A stretch of 11,137 nt of DNA from Chloroflexota bacterium (GCA_022563285.1 JADFNQ010000021.1:1-11137), one strand, 5' to 3'; numbered from the stretch's first letter, positions 1 to 7,036 are shown. Made by a program: numbers and translations. Notes: a model not told the origin generated them from the letters alone.

Positions 1-705
1 ATGATCGAGGAGTACGGGATCGTCCTCCTGCAGATGATGGAGAACGCCGGCCGCAACCTGGCGTGGCTGACCGCAAGCCTAGCGGATGGGGCTGCGGGAA
101 GGAGCGTTGTGGTGCTGGCGGGGAAGGGGAACAACGGCGGCGGGGGCATGGTGGCCGCCCGCCACCTTAGCAATATGGGCGCTCACGTGCGCCTGCTCCT
201 GGCCGGTGCGGTGGACGATCTGGTGGACGCGCCCGCCCATCAGACCTCCACCCTGGGCAGGATGGGCGTGGAGGTGCTGGAGGCCGAGGCCGCGCCCGCA
301 GAGCTCCTCCGGCAGACGATTGAAGGTGCCGACCACATCATCGATGCGGTCATCGGCTACAGCCTGAGGGGCGCGCCCAGCGGACAGGCCGCCGTCCTGA
401 TAGAGCTGGCCAACGCCGGTGGCAGACCGATCGTGTCCCTGGACGTGCCTTCGGGCGTGGACACAGGGTCGGGCACGGTGTACGAGCCGTCGATTAGGGC
501 CGCCGCCACCCTGACCCTTGCTCTGCCCAAGACGGGCCTCGGGACGCCGGAGGTGAGACGGCGGCTGGGCGAGCTGTACCTGGGGGACCTGAGTGTACCG
601 CCCGCGCTGTACCACCATCTGGGGCTGGACGTAGGGCCGCTGTTCGCCGAGGAGAGCGTGGTGCGGCTGCGCTGGGCGGACGACGGCTGGGTGAGCCAGC
701 GGTAG
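1..705 (+). CDS. nnrE: NAD(P)H-hydrate epimerase, YjeF_N domain (5' end outside window)
   Basis: Stand-alone YjeF_N-type Rossmann protein that would interconvert the R and S forms of damaged hydrated NAD(P)H so that a separate dehydratase can repair them. Visible family marks are EEYGI...LMENAG-like (QMMENAGRNLA) at the start, AGKGNNGGGG near residues 40-49, DAVIGYSLRGAPSG near 115-128, and LDVPSGVDTGSGTV near 143-156. No YjeF_C (dehydratase) domain follows; the stop is at 703-705. In the family the first helix usually begins about 8-12 residues before EEYGI (MxxVDRxxIEEYGI), so the ATG at position 1 is probably internal and the gene starts upstream of the window. Odd point: the usual GNNGGDG loop reads GNNGGGG, losing the Asp. 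Family call is firm; whether it is catalytically normal is open. Confidence 0.88.
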   Translation: MIEEYGIVLLQMMENAGRNLAWLTASLADGAAGRSVVVLAGKGNNGGGGMVAARHLSNMGAHVRLLLAGAVDDLVDAPAHQTSTLGRMGVEVLEAEAAPAELLRQTIEGADHIIDAVIGYSLRGAPSGQAAVLIELANAGGRPIVSLDVPSGVDTGSGTVYEPSIRAAATLTLALPKTGLGTPEVRRRLGELYLGDLSVPPALYHHLGLDVGPLFAEESVVRLRWADDGWVSQR

Positions 706-768
706 GTCACTCCAGCGAGGCGCAGCCGGGCTTTCCTACCTAGGTGGAACCGGCCCTGCGGCCCGCCA

Positions 769-776
769 CGTATCTT
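769..776 (+). promoter_or_regulatory. CGTATCTT element, possible -10 box
   Basis: The octamer CGTATCTT ends 50 bases before the hydrolase start. The same octamer occurs upstream of the DsrE-like gene (3682-3689) and of ftsH (4671-4678). TATCTT is a plausible -10 hexamer, but no shared -35 box was found, so this is tentative. Confidence 0.35.
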
Positions 777-813
777 ATGATGGAGATTGGCGCTGTCTAT
801 ATACGGTGACCGA

Positions 814-818
814 GGAGG
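814..818 (+). promoter_or_regulatory. ribosome binding site deciding the hydrolase start
   Basis: GGAGG eight bases before GTG 827. It lies inside the longer reading frame that opens at GTG 806, so it argues for the shorter protein. Confidence 0.6.
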
Positions 819-826
819 TGGTTCTG

Positions 827-1627
827 GTGGCGACGGCGGTAATCGCACTTGAGCAGAGGGTTAGTGAACGCCACACGCTGGCGTCCGAGCTTTTTGCCGG
901 TCTGGAGTGGGCCGCGCTGAAGGCCTCGCCCGTCTACTACGGCATCGGGGTGCCGCGCGGCGAAGGCGCGCCGGTGATCCTCGTCCCGGGGTTCCTGGGT
1001 TCGGACCGATCCCTCCTGGAGATGCATCTGTGGCTGGGGCGGATAGGATACCGGTCGTACCTGTCAGGCATAGGTCGCATCGCCGATTGTCCTGATATCC
1101 TGGTAGAACGCCTGCTTGAGAGGGTAGACGAGGCCTACCGGGAAACGGGCAGTAGGGTACGCCTGATCGGACACAGCCTGGGCGGGCTGCTCGCCCGCGC
1201 GGCCGCAGTGCAGAGGCCGGAGCAGATCGCGCAGGTGATCACGATGGCCTCACCGTTCCGCCGGCTATCCGCTCACCCGCTCGTGCTCTCGATCATCAAG
1301 CTGGTGCGCGGCATAGCCCTGGAGCGTCACGGCTGGGACGGGGGATGTCCGTGCGAATGCTCATTTGTGGGGGCGCTGGCGAAGCCGCTGCCCGAATCCG
1401 TGGCCCGCACCGCCATCTACACAAAGACCGATCCCGTAGTGGACTGGCGAGACTGCGTGGAGAGCGATCGGTCGCTGAACGTCGAGGTTAGCGGCACTCA
1501 CTCAGGTATGGTCTCCAATGCAACCGTCTACAGAGAGTTGGCGAGGCTGCTGGCGCCGCCCATCTGCATCCGCGAGCCGGACCGCATCGAACCCCCCGCC
1601 GAGCCCGATATCAGACGCGCCGCCTAG
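827..1627 (+). CDS. alpha/beta hydrolase, lipase-like
   Basis: A 266-residue alpha/beta-hydrolase with a lipase/esterase-like core. The oxyanion-hole strand VILVPGFLGS is at about 50-59, the nucleophile elbow GHSLGG at 115-120 (Ser117), the likely acid Asp202 or Asp206 in YTKTDPVVDW, and the likely His225 in GTHSGM. No signal peptide or membrane helix is obvious, so it is probably cytoplasmic. Substrate is unknown; VPGF...GHSLGGLLAR resembles triacylglycerol-lipase-like or PGAP1-like members. An odd cysteine cluster CPCEC (174-178) sits in the cap region. I chose GTG 827 rather than the in-frame GTG 806 because GGAGG at 814-818 is 8 nt ahead of 827, while nothing resembling a ribosome site precedes 806. 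Convergent with the membrane protein gene behind it. Confidence 0.85.
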   Translation: MATAVIALEQRVSERHTLASELFAGLEWAALKASPVYYGIGVPRGEGAPVILVPGFLGSDRSLLEMHLWLGRIGYRSYLSGIGRIADCPDILVERLLERVDEAYRETGSRVRLIGHSLGGLLARAAAVQRPEQIAQVITMASPFRRLSAHPLVLSIIKLVRGIALERHGWDGGCPCECSFVGALAKPLPESVARTAIYTKTDPVVDWRDCVESDRSLNVEVSGTHSGMVSNATVYRELARLLAPPICIREPDRIEPPAEPDIRRAA

Positions 1628-1638
1628 TGCGGAGGCGC
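1617..1638. terminator. hairpin between convergent genes, possible bidirectional terminator
   Basis: Arms GCGCCGCC (1617-1624) and GGAGGCGC (1631-1638) pair at seven of eight positions around a six-base loop. It covers the hydrolase stop codon and ends just before the stop of the convergent membrane gene. There is no clear T tract on either side, so function is inferred from placement. Confidence 0.4.
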
Positions 1639-1640
1639 TA

Positions 1641-2045
1641 TCAAGCCCTGTGCTCGGGCCTGCCGGCAGCCTCAGACTGCGACCTCGCGCGGCCGCCTGT
1701 CACCGAGCCGGGAAGGAACACCACCGCTGTCGCCAGCAGGAAGAGTACCGCGGCGGGAATCTGGCCGTAGACATCGCCGTAGTAGGCGGCGGCGAAGATC
1801 GCCAGACCACCCATGGACGCCGCCGCGACAACCGGCCAGCGACGGACCAGCAGCCACAGCAGGCCCAGCAGGCCCCACACGGGAGCGATCAGTGCCCAGG
1901 AGATAATCGTATAGGTCTCGCCGTCCACCAGGGCACCGTAAACCATGATGCCGGTGGCCAGCCCCACCCCCGCCAGGGCGGCGACCAGCCCCAGCGCCAG
2001 CATCGTTCGGCCCAGGACGAACCGCCGCACGCTGGCCGCGGTCAC
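1641..2045 (-). CDS. small four-helix membrane protein, unknown function
   Basis: About 134 residues with four predicted membrane segments: a first around MLALGLVAALAGVG, a second around ISWALIAPVWGLLGLLWLLV, a third around VVAAASMGGLAIFAAAYY and a fourth around PAAVLFLLATAVVFL, with a short basic/polar C-terminal tail (RARSQSEAAGRPEHRA). I do not recognise a named family. The frame is open back to an ATG at 2111, but the extra 22 residues are G-rich low-information sequence without a ribosome site, so I prefer GTG 2045, preceded by a G-rich stretch (GGGGGTGG). The start is uncertain. It follows the DUF3179 gene on the same strand after about 90 bases and could be co-transcribed with it. Confidence 0.6.
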   Translation of the reverse strand: MTAASVRRFVLGRTMLALGLVAALAGVGLATGIMVYGALVDGETYTIISWALIAPVWGLLGLLWLLVRRWPVVAAASMGGLAIFAAAYYGDVYGQIPAAVLFLLATAVVFLPGSVTGGRARSQSEAAGRPEHRA

Positions 2046-2135
2046 GGCGCCACCCCCACATCTGACCTCATTACTCCCACACCCCCATGATAGGCGCTGC
2101 CGGAGCGGCATGCCAACGCTTGGATAGGCCCGATA

Positions 2136-3275
2136 TCAGCTTGATTCCGGCCCCTCGTACAGTTCGGCTTCGATGAAGAAATCCTTCCAGGCGAACCAGA
2201 AGGCGTAGAACGAGGGCAGCGGTTGGAGCATCTCGCCGGCCAGCGGGCCCTCAAGCGCCTCCCCAGACAGGCCCGACCAGGTCGACCCCGTCTCCCGGTC
2301 GCGCACTATCACGTCGCCCTCGGCCAGCGTCACGAATTCGAACGTGAGGCTGCGGTCATCTAGCGGCCGCAGGAATACTTGGCCCGTCTGGGAGCGCCCA
2401 TCGAACACCACAAGCAGCTCCCGGTCAGCGAAGGTGTCGTTCACCACCGGCGTCTCCAGAAGCGTCCGGAAGGGATAGCCCTTCGCGCTGCCGCCGAAGA
2501 TGTAGCCCAGCACCAGGTCCTTGGGCGGCAGCCGGTCATCGGTTCGGGACTGGCCCAGAGGGCCGGCGCCAGGGCTAGCGTAGTACGATTGATAGGGATC
2601 GCCAGCGTAGCCACCGCCCTTGTCCAGCACCAGCGTATCCGGCTCCATCTCCTTCCAGGCAGCCCAAGTTGTCTGCACCTGCGGTATCTGGGTCAGGCTG
2701 GCCCCCTTGAAGCGGCCATCGATCCCCTCTCCGCTTACCTGCAGCCAGAGAGAGTCCGACTGCCGGTCATACATTACAAGGTTGTTCATGATCAGCTTCC
2801 CGGATACCCCGAAGGTGAGCTCCTGGCCCTCGATCCGCCGGTCAAACACGAGACCGGTAAAGCACAGTGGTCAGAACGTGACGGCAATGGGGACACCGCC
2901 CACCGTATCGTTCACGATCTCGTGACGGCTGAGGATGTTGACCGGGTACGCCCTGCTCTCCCCGTTAATGCTGATGCCGATAACGAACTCCGTGGGCACC
3001 ATCTCGCCGCGCTCCTCCGCCTCCCGCGCCGTCAGGAAGCTGGGGTTATCGATAGAGCGGATGCCGTCGCGGGCGGTGAACGCGAACGCCTCCACGCTGC
3101 GGCTCTCTGCGTCTGAGGGTACGAGCACCGAGTTCGCCGGCAGATCGATCGTCAGCCCGAAGATCCCGAACCGCTGGGCAAAGACGATGACAACGATGAG
3201 GACCGCGCCCAAGGCGAGGAGCCAGGGCAGCAGGCCCGCAACCGTCCCGAACACCAGCCCTAGCCTCCGCACCAT
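2136..3275 (-). CDS. DUF3179 membrane-anchored protein, probable selenoprotein (in-frame TGA = Sec135)
   Basis: One 379-residue protein if the in-frame TGA at 2871-2873 is read through; ordinary gene calling splits it into 2871-3275 and 2136-2849. Residues about 8-33 form an N-terminal membrane anchor, and the rest is the DUF3179 domain (function unknown). The halves match the family continuously: AYPVNILSRHEIVNDTVGG (110-127), VPIAVTF, then [TGA]-PLC, then LVFDRR and LTFGVSGKL, LVMYDRQSDSLW. In DUF3179 proteins the motif reads VTYCPLC; the TGA replaces its first Cys, giving Sec-x-x-Cys (135/138). No frameshift or other stop is present in the remaining 244 codons. ATG 3275 is chosen, 8 nt after the upstream gene's stop, with a weak AGG 7 nt ahead. 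Alternatives are a fresh nonsense mutation or a sequencing error; no Sec machinery lies in the window. Confidence 0.78.
2838..2857 (-). promoter_or_regulatory. SECIS-like hairpin downstream of the in-frame TGA
   Basis: On the minus strand the arms CCGGTC (2857-2852) and GACCGG (2843-2838) pair perfectly around the loop TCGTGTTT. The stem begins 13 nt after the TGA and the loop begins 19 nt after it, inside the usual bacterial SECIS distance range and close to E. coli fdhF. The helix can extend outward with U-G, U-G, U-A and G-C pairs broken by mismatches. If the U-U at the loop base stacks as a pair, the apical loop becomes CGUGUU with a G in second place, as bacterial SECIS elements usually need. 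Predicted by eye only. Confidence 0.55.
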
Positions 3276-3283
3276 AACGTCGC

Positions 3284-3538
3284 CTAGGTCAGCTTGATGA
3301 ACAGCGCCGCGCCTCCCAGCACGGCCGCTAGAGCGAGCCACACCTGTCCCGCCACCTCCGCCTCCCGGTCCAGAGCGGGCCCGCGCCGCCAGCCCAGCCC
3401 CCGCGTCTCTTTGGACACCAGACCCCGCAACCCCATATAGGCGAACCAGACCGCCACTACGGTCAGGTAGATGCTGTAGTACACCTCCCGCTGGGCGGTC
3501 TCTGACGCCAGCTCAAACCAAGCCTGGAACGGGTTCAT
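3284..3538 (-). CDS. small two-helix membrane protein upstream of the DUF3179 gene
   Basis: An 84-residue protein with membrane segments at about 20-40 (YYSIYLTVVAVWFAYMGLRG) and about 65-83 (VWLALAAVLGGAALFIKL), joined by a basic, arginine-rich loop (KETRGLGWRRGPALDRE). No family recognised. The ATG at 3538 has a good ribosome site (GAGGAG at 3547-3542). The stop lies 8 bases before the DUF3179 start, so the two are almost certainly one transcript, and a shared membrane role is a reasonable guess. Divergent from the DsrE-like gene across 188 bases. Confidence 0.7.
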   Translation of the reverse strand: MNPFQAWFELASETAQREVYYSIYLTVVAVWFAYMGLRGLVSKETRGLGWRRGPALDREAEVAGQVWLALAAVLGGAALFIKLT

Positions 3539-3681
3539 CTTCTCCTCTGTAATACATCAGCAATGGGCCAGCTCCCGCGCTGCCTGACTCGAGCGCCGGC
3601 TACATAGGAGTTACGTAGGGGCCGTCGCAAAGGATTCGGCGCTCTCCCCAATTGCCGTAGCGCCGGAACGGCCTCGCTCAG

Positions 3682-3689
3682 CGTATCTT
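3682..3689 (+). promoter_or_regulatory. CGTATCTT element upstream of the DsrE-like gene
   Basis: Second copy of the octamer, ending 37 bases before GTG 3727. A GGAAC lies 12 bases ahead (3665-3669), but the matching GGAAC before the first copy is 18 bases away, so it is not a consistent -35 box. Confidence 0.35.
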
Positions 3690-3726
3690 CCATGAGAGTA
3701 ATGTTCTTCTATACATAGGAGGAGAC

Positions 3727-4101
3727 GTGAGCAAGGTTGCTATTATCCTGCTGGCCGGCCCCGGAACTCATGAGAGTCACGCCCGTATGTTCCACAGCCT
3801 GGTCTACTCAAAGGAGCTGCGGGAGAAAGGGCATGAGGTGCGCCTCATATTCGATGGGGCGTCAACGGAGTGGCTCGCCAAATGGGGCGATCCCCAGGAC
3901 GACGATGATCGGATGATGAGTGGATTCTTCGCCGGGCTCAGGGACGCCGGCCTAGTATACATCGTCTGCGACTTCTGCGCCGGCGCCTTCAATGTCCACG
4001 ACAAGCTGAAGACGCAAGGCGAACCGTTGGTGGCGGAGTACCTGAACCATCCAAGCGTAGCAACCCTCATCGATGACGGTTTCCAGCTGCTGACGCTGTA
4101 G
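3727..4101 (+). CDS. DsrE/DsrF-like family protein with CDFC motif
   Basis: A 124-residue cytoplasmic protein of the DsrE-like fold. Family marks are an opening strand SKVAIILLAGPGTHE, then VRLIFDGASTEWL (38-50), CDFCAGAFNV (81-90, Cys81 and Cys84) and a C-terminal HPSVATLIDDGFQLLTL. DsrE-like proteins handle sulfur or act in thiol transfer in some systems; this subgroup has no settled role, so the exact function is unknown. The CxxC pair suggests redox or persulfide chemistry (inference). The GTG start is supported by AGGAGG at 3717-3722, four bases ahead. Single gene, divergent from the DUF3179 unit. Confidence 0.82.
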   Translation: MSKVAIILLAGPGTHESHARMFHSLVYSKELREKGHEVRLIFDGASTEWLAKWGDPQDDDDRMMSGFFAGLRDAGLVYIVCDFCAGAFNVHDKLKTQGEPLVAEYLNHPSVATLIDDGFQLLTL

Positions 4102-4345
4102 AAGGCGCTCCCCCAGACCGTCCTACGCCGAGTCGCCCCTCATCGGGCGCCACGCCCTCTTCCCATGGCCGGCTACTGACAATAGCCAGCCCGCTCTCCC
4201 TTTTCTCCCGGCTAGGCACTCCACGCGCGGCCGGCGGCGGCTGTTGATGGCGCGCATGCTTCAACCTACGTGTAATCCGCCATTTATAGAACGTTCATGG
4301 GCGGCTGAGATACTCAACCCATGGCAAGCACGTATCAGATAACAG

Positions 4346-4352
4346 AAGGAGG
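4346..4352 (+). promoter_or_regulatory. ribosome binding site deciding the zinc-ribbon start
   Basis: AAGGAGG seven bases before ATG 4360. The frame is open back to ATG 4321, but this site lies inside that extension, which favours the shorter 59-residue product. A possible -10 box, TATAGA, lies at 4285-4290. Confidence 0.6.
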
Positions 4353-4359
4353 AGCTGTG

Positions 4360-4539
4360 ATGGTGACACAAACAGGCAGAAGGTTTCTACTCCGTGCTTG
4401 CGCTGTGTGCAAGAGAGACGCTTACCTCGACCTGATTGACGAGCCTGAGTGGCGCTGTCTGCTGTGCGGGCGTGTGGTTCCGCCGGAGACCACTCCGGCC
4501 GGCCTCCCGGTGGTCGGGACGGGCCAGAAGGCGGCCTAG
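4360..4539 (+). CDS. small zinc ribbon protein
   Basis: A 59-residue protein with two cysteine knuckles, CAVC (Cys14, Cys17) and CLLC (Cys33, Cys36), spaced as in rubredoxin/zinc-ribbon folds, so one bound zinc (or possibly iron) is expected. The N-terminus is basic (TGRRFLLRA) and the tail after residue 40 is proline-rich and probably unstructured. No enzymatic domain; nucleic-acid or protein binding would be typical but is not shown. It stands alone between the DsrE-like gene and ftsH. No terminator is evident behind it. Confidence 0.65.
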   Translation: MVTQTGRRFLLRACAVCKRDAYLDLIDEPEWRCLLCGRVVPPETTPAGLPVVGTGQKAA

Positions 4540-4638
4540 GGAGTAGCGAGGCAACGGGGCCGATCACGACTATCCATACATCACCAAGGGCAAAGGCCCG
4601 TACCCTACCAGCCGGTGCTCCAGCCAACATCGCACCAG

Positions 4639-4650
4639 CGCGAATTCGCG
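4639..4650. repeat. 12-bp perfect palindrome upstream of ftsH
   Basis: CGCGAATTCGCG is a perfect inverted repeat centred 28 bases before the candidate -10 box (TATCTT, 4673-4678). It could be an operator near the -35 region, or a chance palindrome in GC-rich sequence. Confidence 0.35.
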
Positions 4651-4670
4651 AGCAGCCCCGGCGCAGGGTG

Positions 4671-4678
4671 CGTATCTT
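4671..4678 (+). promoter_or_regulatory. CGTATCTT element upstream of ftsH
   Basis: Third copy of the octamer. Read as a -10 box it puts transcription start near 4685, leaving about 33 bases before GTG 4718 but only about 6 before ATG 4691. Confidence 0.35.
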
Positions 4679-4704
4679 AGAAAGAGATTAATGGAGTCAG
4701 ACAA

Positions 4705-4710
4705 GGGAGG
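4705..4710 (+). promoter_or_regulatory. ribosome binding site supporting the GTG 4718 start of ftsH
   Basis: GGGAGG seven bases before GTG 4718. The alternative ATG 4691 has only a weak AAGAGA a few bases ahead. Confidence 0.5.
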
Positions 4711-4717
4711 GAAGAGA

Positions 4718-6631
4718 GTGGAAGAGGAGAGGGACGACAAGACTCGCCGGCGGCCAGCTTGGTGGCTATTTATTGGCCTCGCCTTGGTCGCCGTGGTGCT
4801 GTTCATTCCCCTGCTCCGGAGCGGTAGCGGTGAGGAAACAGGAGACGTCTCTCTCCAGGCCTTCGCCCAGGAGGTGGAGGCTGGGAACGCTGAGCGCATC
4901 ATCATCAAGGGCGATAAGCTAATACTGGAGCGGCCGGATGGGACGGAGATCGAGAGCCGGAAAGAAGAGGGGATCAGCGCCATCGAGACGCTCCAACGCC
5001 TGGGGGTCTCCGATGCGGCGCTTCAGAATGTCGAGATCAGTGTCGAGGACGAAGGCACCAGCTTCGGCGACATCCTTCTCGGCCTCCTCGGTTTCGCTCC
5101 CCTTCTACTCTTCGTGGTCATCGGATTCATAATCTGGCGCCAGTTTCAGCGCTCCGGCGGCGGGATATTCGGGTTCGGCAAGAGCAAGCCCCGGGTCACA
5201 GGGGTTGACGGCCGGCGCCCGAACGTCACGTTCGGCGATGTCGCCGGGGTGGAGGAGGCGAAGCTGGAGCTTCAAGAGGTCGTCGAGTTCCTGAAGTCTC
5301 CCGATAGGTTCACCCGGCTGGGCGCCCACGTCCCCAAGGGAGTTCTGCTGGTGGGGCCGCCGGGCACGGGCAAGACGCTGCTCGCCCGGGCGGTCGCCGG
5401 GGAGGCCAGCGTGCCCTTCTTCAGCATCTCAGCCTCGGAGTTCGTGGAGATGTTCGTCGGCGCCGGCGCTTCCCGGGTTCGCGACCTGTTCGAGAAGGCG
5501 AAAACGGCGGCGCCCTCCATCATCTTCGTCGATGAGATCGACGCCGTGGGCCGACGCCGGGGCGTCGGCCTGGGCGGCGGCAACGACGAGCGGGAACAGA
5601 CGCTGAACCAGATCCTGGTGGAGATGGACGGGTTTGAGACTGACACCAACGTCATCGTCATCGCCGCTACCAACCGCGCCGACGTGCTGGACGCCGCCCT
5701 CCTGCGGCCCGGGCGGTTCGACCGCCGGGTACTAGTGGACCGCCCCGATGCGGCGGGCCGAGAGGCGATACTCCAGGTGCACTCACGCGGGAAGCCGCTG
5801 GCCCCAGAGGTTAAGCTGGCGGACATCGCCAAGCTGACCGCCGGCTTCACCGGCGCCGACCTGGAGAACCTGATGAACGAGGCGGCCATCCTCGCCGTAC
5901 GCAAGGGACATCTCTCGATAGGCAGCGCCGATCTCGACGAGGCGTTCGAGCGGATAGTGGCCGGGCCGGAGCGGAGCAAGAAGCTCCTCAGCCCGGAGGA
6001 GCGCCGCGTGGTCGCCTATCACGAGGCTGGCCACGCCTTCGTGATGGAGTCCATGCCCGATGGTGATCCCGTGCGCAAGATCAGCATCGTCTCTCGCGGG
6101 CCGGCCTTGGGTTTCACAATGCCGCTGCCGGAGCGGGACCGAGTGCTCCGCTCAAAGGAGGCGCTTGAGGACGAGATCGCCGGCCTACTGGGGGGCCGCG
6201 CCGTTGAAGAGCTGCTATGTGGCAGCATCACCACCGGAGCGGCCAACGACCTGGAACGGGCGACCGCGCTGGCGCGGGCGATGGTCACCCAGTTCGGGAT
6301 GAGCGATGACCTGGGCCTGCGCATCTTCGCCGGCGGCGACGGGGTCCCGCTCACCTGGCCGCCGCAGCAGCGCGATTACGCCGAGGGCACCGCCCTCAGG
6401 ATCGATGCGGAGATCAAAGGCATCCTGGACCGCGCCCACGACAGAGCGACGGCGCTCCTCAGGGAGCATTGGGGCACGGTAGCGCGGCTCGCCGAAGCCC
6501 TCCTTGCGCGGGAAACGCTGGAGCGGCCGGAGATAGAGAAGCTGCTAGCCGAGAGGGACACGGGGACTGAGGTGCCGTGCCCGGATGAGCGGCTACTTGA
6601 GCGCGGATCGGCAGCGGCCACTGGAGCCTAA
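4718..6631 (+). CDS. ftsH: ATP-dependent zinc metalloprotease FtsH
   Basis: Membrane-anchored AAA+ protease that unfolds and degrades misfolded membrane proteins and short-lived regulators, acting as a cytoplasm-facing hexamer. In 637-residue numbering: membrane segment 1 at about 15-33, a roughly 85-residue extracytoplasmic domain, membrane segment 2 at about 119-140, Walker A GPPGTGKT 213-220, pore loop FVEMFVG 242-248, Walker B IIFVDEID 268-275, second region of homology 311-336 with arginine fingers Arg330 and Arg333, zinc site HEAGH 435-439 and third ligand Asp511 in TTGAANDLERAT. All catalytic residues are intact and length is normal. I prefer GTG 4718 (GGGAGG seven bases ahead); ATG 4691 would add nine residues. 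Thioredoxin follows after 57 bases on the same strand. Confidence 0.96.
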   Translation: MEEERDDKTRRRPAWWLFIGLALVAVVLFIPLLRSGSGEETGDVSLQAFAQEVEAGNAERIIIKGDKLILERPDGTEIESRKEEGISAIETLQRLGVSDAALQNVEISVEDEGTSFGDILLGLLGFAPLLLFVVIGFIIWRQFQRSGGGIFGFGKSKPRVTGVDGRRPNVTFGDVAGVEEAKLELQEVVEFLKSPDRFTRLGAHVPKGVLLVGPPGTGKTLLARAVAGEASVPFFSISASEFVEMFVGAGASRVRDLFEKAKTAAPSIIFVDEIDAVGRRRGVGLGGGNDEREQTLNQILVEMDGFETDTNVIVIAATNRADVLDAALLRPGRFDRRVLVDRPDAAGREAILQVHSRGKPLAPEVKLADIAKLTAGFTGADLENLMNEAAILAVRKGHLSIGSADLDEAFERIVAGPERSKKLLSPEERRVVAYHEAGHAFVMESMPDGDPVRKISIVSRGPALGFTMPLPERDRVLRSKEALEDEIAGLLGGRAVEELLCGSITTGAANDLERATALARAMVTQFGMSDDLGLRIFAGGDGVPLTWPPQQRDYAEGTALRIDAEIKGILDRAHDRATALLREHWGTVARLAEALLARETLERPEIEKLLAERDTGTEVPCPDERLLERGSAAATGA

Positions 6632-6688
6632 ATTTACCGAAGCTGTTACGTCAAACCGTTGTAGAACTTGCCAGAAAGGAGGTGTGAG

Positions 6689-7036
6689 ATGAGCAATCCG
6701 CAGGAAGTGACTGACGCCGAGTTCGAGACTGTGGTCCTGAAGTCGGAGATCCCCGTCCTCGTCGACTTCTGGGCCCCGTGGTGCGGCCCCTGCCGCATGG
6801 TGGCGCCCATCGTAGAGGAGCTGGCCGAGGAGTACGACGGCCGGGTGAAGTTCGTAAAGGTGAACATCGACGATAACGTCCAGACCGCTGTCGCCTACGG
6901 CATCCGCAGCATTCCGACGCTGCTGGTGTTCAAGGAAGGCCAGCAGGTGGACCAAACCATCGGATTCCGGCCCAAGGGCGACCTCCAGCGATCCCTGGAG
7001 AAGGCCCTGACCCAAGACACCCTTATCCCGAGCTGA
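6689..7036 (+). CDS. trxA: thioredoxin
   Basis: A classic 115-residue thioredoxin: strand VLVDFWAPWCGPC with active-site Cys32 and Cys35, the structural RMVAPIVEELA helix, VKVNIDDN, and the cis-proline loop SIPT (Pro76), ending with FKEGQQVDQTIGF. It reduces cytoplasmic protein disulfides with electrons from thioredoxin reductase; a candidate reductase lies about 1 kb downstream. The frame is open to TTG 6668, but ATG 6689 has a near-perfect ribosome site (AAAGGAGGTG at 6675-6684). The gene may be co-transcribed with ftsH (57-base gap, no terminator seen between) and is closed by a strong hairpin at 7069-7103. Confidence 0.95.
   Translation: MSNPQEVTDAEFETVVLKSEIPVLVDFWAPWCGPCRMVAPIVEELAEEYDGRVKFVKVNIDDNVQTAVAYGIRSIPTLLVFKEGQQVDQTIGFRPKGDLQRSLEKALTQDTLIPS

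Noticed and set aside
746..776. GGAAC plus CGTATCTT as an ECF sigma promoter
   Set aside because: GGAAC is 18 bases from the octamer here but 12 bases before the DsrE-like gene, and absent before ftsH, so spacing is not conserved.
2871..2873. Alternative genetic code (TGA = Trp or Gly) as explanation of the in-frame TGA
   Set aside because: Thioredoxin and the reductase fusion end at their family-typical length on TGA, so TGA is a stop here, and the site aligns with Cys, not Trp or Gly.
2379..3116. 245-residue plus-strand ORF across the DUF3179 gene
   Set aside because: It is antisense to clear DUF3179 sequence; its translation shows no family motifs and no ribosome site.
4171..4187. Hairpin GGCTA...TAGCC as terminator of the DsrE-like gene
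   Set aside because: Only five base pairs with a seven-base loop and just a mixed pyrimidine run behind it; too weak to annotate.
4067..4264. 65-residue minus-strand ORF in the gap after the DsrE-like gene
   Set aside because: Composition is biased (P, R, G-rich), there is no ribosome site, and it overlaps the end of the DsrE-like gene.
4295..4983. Minus-strand ORFs (111 and 137 residues) around the start of ftsH
   Set aside because: They lie antisense to the zinc ribbon and ftsH genes, with serine/proline-rich shadow composition.
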